40,646 nt of DNA, from positions 1 through 40,646 of the forward strand of contig CACXUV010000061.1 in NCBI GenBank assembly GCA_902770845.1, read 5' to 3'. The notes beneath the pieces were generated by a model, which saw nothing but the letters and a program-made list of their open reading frames with translations, had not been told where the DNA came from and searched no databases. Each line of letters starts with the position of its first letter. Within the stretch, counting starts at the first letter, position 1. This document shows positions 39,066-40,646 of the stretch, one piece after another. The stretch comes from an uncultured Prevotellaceae bacterium. Lineage in GTDB: Bacteria; Bacteroidota; Bacteroidia; Bacteroidales; Bacteroidaceae. Position numbers and translations under genes: made by a program.

Positions 39066-40202
39066 ATGAAACGTACTATCGTGATTACCGGCGGCGCAGG
39101 CTTCATTGGAAGCCACGTGGTGCGCCTGTTTGTGAACAAATATCCCGACTACCACATCATCAATCTCGACAAACTGACCTATGCTGGCAACCTGGCCAAC
39201 CTGAAGGATGTTGAGAATCGTCCCAACTATGAGTTCGTGAAGATGGACATTTGCGACTTCGACGCTTTCCTGAAACTCATGCAGGACAGGAAGGTCGACG
39301 GCATCATACACCTGGCTGCCGAGAGCCATGTAGACCGTTCCATCAAAGACCCCTTCACCTTTGCACGCACCAACGTCATGGGCACGCTTTCGCTCCTGCA
39401 GGCTGCCAAGCTCTACTGGGAGAGCCTGCCCGAGAAATATGAGGGAAAGCGTTTCTACCACATCTCCACCGATGAGGTCTACGGCGCCTTGCAGCTCACC
39501 CATCCCGAGGGCATCGAGCCGCCCTTCACCACCACGGCCTCTTCGGCCGAGCATCATTTGGCCTATGGCGACGAGTTCTTCCTGGAAACCACGAAGTACA
39601 ACCCGCACTCGCCCTACTCGGCAGCCAAGGCCAGCAGCGACCACTTTGTGCGTGCCTTCCACGACACCTACGGAATGCCCGTCGTCGTGACCAACTGCTC
39701 CAACAACTACGGACCCTATCAGTTCCCCGAAAAGCTCATTCCGCTGTTCATCAACAACATTCGTCACCGCAAGCCGCTGCCCGTCTACGGCAAGGGCGAG
39801 AACGTGCGCGACTGGCTCTTCGTCGAGGACCACGCCCGGGCCATCGACCTCATCTTCCATCAGGGCAAGGTGGCCGACACCTATAATATTGGTGGCTTCA
39901 ACGAGTGGAAGAACATCGACATCATCAAGGTCTTGATCAAGACTGTCGACCGTCTGCTGGGCCGCCCCGAAGGTGCCGACGAAGACCTCATCACCTTTGT
40001 CACTGACCGTGCTGGCCACGACCTGCGCTACGCCATTGATAGCACCAAGCTGCAGCGCGAGCTGGGCTGGGAACCTTCGCTGCAGTTCGAGGAAGGCATT
40101 GAGAAAACGGTGCGCTGGTATCTCGACAACCAGGAGTGGCTCGACAACGTCACCAGTGGTTCCTACCAGCAGTACTACGACCAGATGTACAAGAACCGCT
40201 AA
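39066..40202 (+). CDS. rfbB: dTDP-glucose 4,6-dehydratase
   Basis: This 378-aa SDR-fold enzyme converts dTDP-glucose to dTDP-4-keto-6-deoxyglucose, the second step to dTDP-rhamnose for surface polysaccharides. It has the NAD-binding GGAGFIGSHVVRLFV (residues 9-23), the catalytic Thr135-Asp136-Glu137 in ISTDEVYGAL, and Tyr184/Lys188 in SPYSAAKASSDHF. NCSNNYGPYQFPEKLIP and NVRDWLFVEDHARAI are further family motifs. ATG 39066 was taken; an in-frame GTG lies two codons earlier. The other rhamnose genes are not adjacent. Confidence 0.95.
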   Translation: MKRTIVITGGAGFIGSHVVRLFVNKYPDYHIINLDKLTYAGNLANLKDVENRPNYEFVKMDICDFDAFLKLMQDRKVDGIIHLAAESHVDRSIKDPFTFARTNVMGTLSLLQAAKLYWESLPEKYEGKRFYHISTDEVYGALQLTHPEGIEPPFTTTASSAEHHLAYGDEFFLETTKYNPHSPYSAAKASSDHFVRAFHDTYGMPVVVTNCSNNYGPYQFPEKLIPLFINNIRHRKPLPVYGKGENVRDWLFVEDHARAIDLIFHQGKVADTYNIGGFNEWKNIDIIKVLIKTVDRLLGRPEGADEDLITFVTDRAGHDLRYAIDSTKLQRELGWEPSLQFEEGIEKTVRWYLDNQEWLDNVTSGSYQQYYDQMYKNR

Positions 40203-40204
40203 CT

Positions 40205-40275
40205 GTCCAGTAAGCTGCAACACTACCTGTCCCGTAAGCTGCGATTTAATAGTCCCGTAAGCTGCGATACCATCG
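40205..40275. repeat. Triple direct repeat GTCCCGTAAGCTGCGAT downstream of rfbB
   Basis: GTCC(C/A)GTAAGCTGC occurs at 40205-40218, 40229-40242 and 40252-40265, 24 and 23 nt apart; the first copy has one change. The last copy ends in a small GCGAT-ACC-ATCGC palindrome (to about 40275). It begins 3 nt after the rfbB stop. Confidence 0.75.
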
Positions 40276-40301
40276 CAGCCCCAATACAGCCCCAAAGAAC
40301 T

Positions 40302-40592
40302 ATGGACCCTCTCAGCCACTCCCTTCACACCTACCTCGTGGCGCTCGCCTATCAAGGCGGCACCCACGAGCAGGAGCACCGGATGGAGCACCTCACCGCC
40401 CTTCTCGATCCCGACGACGAGGAGGCCCTGCTTCACTACTACGGCCTCTTCGGCCACGAGAGGCTGGCTTTGGCCGACATTGCTCGCGAGCGCCAAGAGT
40501 CCCCCGAGCAGACCATGGCCGTCATTGACCGCTGCATTAGGAAACTTGCCGTCACTCCCGAGTGGCAGATGATTAACCGTAACGACAAATGA
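40302..40592 (+). CDS. Small protein resembling sigma-70 region 4 (helix-turn-helix)
   Basis: This 96-aa protein has, at residues 35-85, the outline of sigma region 4: LLDPDDEEALLHYYGLFGHE, then LALADIARERQESPEQTMAV, then IDRCIRKLAVTPEW. This matches the general pattern of a conserved YYGL helix followed by a helix-turn-helix and a KL end. No regions 2 or 3 are present. It may be a DNA-binding regulator; the family was not identified. The stop overlaps the start of the next ORF (ATGA), so the two are coupled, with the second gene possibly its membrane partner. Confidence 0.6.
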   Translation: MDPLSHSLHTYLVALAYQGGTHEQEHRMEHLTALLDPDDEEALLHYYGLFGHERLALADIARERQESPEQTMAVIDRCIRKLAVTPEWQMINRNDK

Positions 40593-40646
40593 TTGAGTCT
40601 CAATTCAACAGGAAGAACCTTCAGGCAACGATATTGCTTGCCCTCG
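40589..40646 (+). CDS. Start of a further gene, cut by the right edge
   Basis: The ATG at 40589 overlaps the previous stop as ATGA. Nineteen codons are visible (MIESQFNRKNLQATILLAL), with a hydrophobic stretch beginning near residue 13 that may be a membrane anchor. Too little is present to assign a family. Confidence 0.5.
   Translation, partial: MIESQFNRKNLQATILLAL

Overview
The window looks like a chromosomal segment of a Bacteroidales bacterium, most likely of the Prevotella/Segatella group. The reasons are: promoters of the Bacteroidetes primary-sigma type (TTTG, 18-20 nt, TAnnTTTG) in front of many genes; a BspA-type leucine-rich-repeat surface protein; GldH; RicT (PSP1); a DUF4492 gene upstream of cydAB; UpxY-type NusG-like antiterminators; and a MreBCD-PBP2-RodA cluster. 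No rRNA, tRNA, CRISPR array, prophage or insertion sequence was recognised. Most of the window is housekeeping. The accessory part is the left end.

Left end (1-2800): the start of a surface-polysaccharide locus reads leftwards off the window, as two tandem UpxY-like antiterminator genes followed by the first 43 codons of a Wza-like export lipoprotein. The 428 nt in front of the first antiterminator hold a probable phase-variable promoter switch. A 15-bp inverted repeat (1550-1564 and 1742-1756) flanks 177 bp that carry a TACCTTTG -7 element pointing at the antiterminators, so the switch is read here in the ON orientation. A tyrosine recombinase lies directly beside it, and its stop codon is inside the right-hand repeat. 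This is the most notable system in the window.

2900-6740: metF, holB (delta'), ricT and gldH on the + strand. 6750-12440: rodA, mrdA, mreD, mreC and mreB on the - strand, with overlapping or nearly touching ends. 12565-17126: a stand-alone IMP cyclohydrolase (half of PurH), an ECF-sigma operon (DUF6249, PspC, sigma, DUF5056-like) with a probable self-recognised ECF promoter but a sigma gene broken by an internal deletion, and topB. 17277-17386 is a 22-bp-period tandem repeat.

17414-21133: a Sel1/TPR protein, cydB, cydA and DUF4492. 21345-27054: a + strand operon of a coiled-coil protein, TolC, HlyD and two ABC-2 permeases; the first permease has lost its N-terminal membrane segment through an out-of-frame deletion, and no ATPase gene is present. 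27093-30788: trmB, LRR protein and mrp, - strand. 30943-35850: DUF975 and ilvE, then xseB, xseA and an S8 peptidase, - strand. 35851-36375 is a 525-nt divergent intergenic region with a second copy of the 22-bp repeat family and a 19-bp inverted repeat. 36376-40646: MATE transporter, cytidylate-kinase-like protein, YfcE-like phosphoesterase, a 59-aa membrane protein, rfbB, a triple direct repeat, a small sigma-region-4-like protein and the start of one more gene, + strand.

Family assignments come from reading motifs and lengths by eye; no database search was run.
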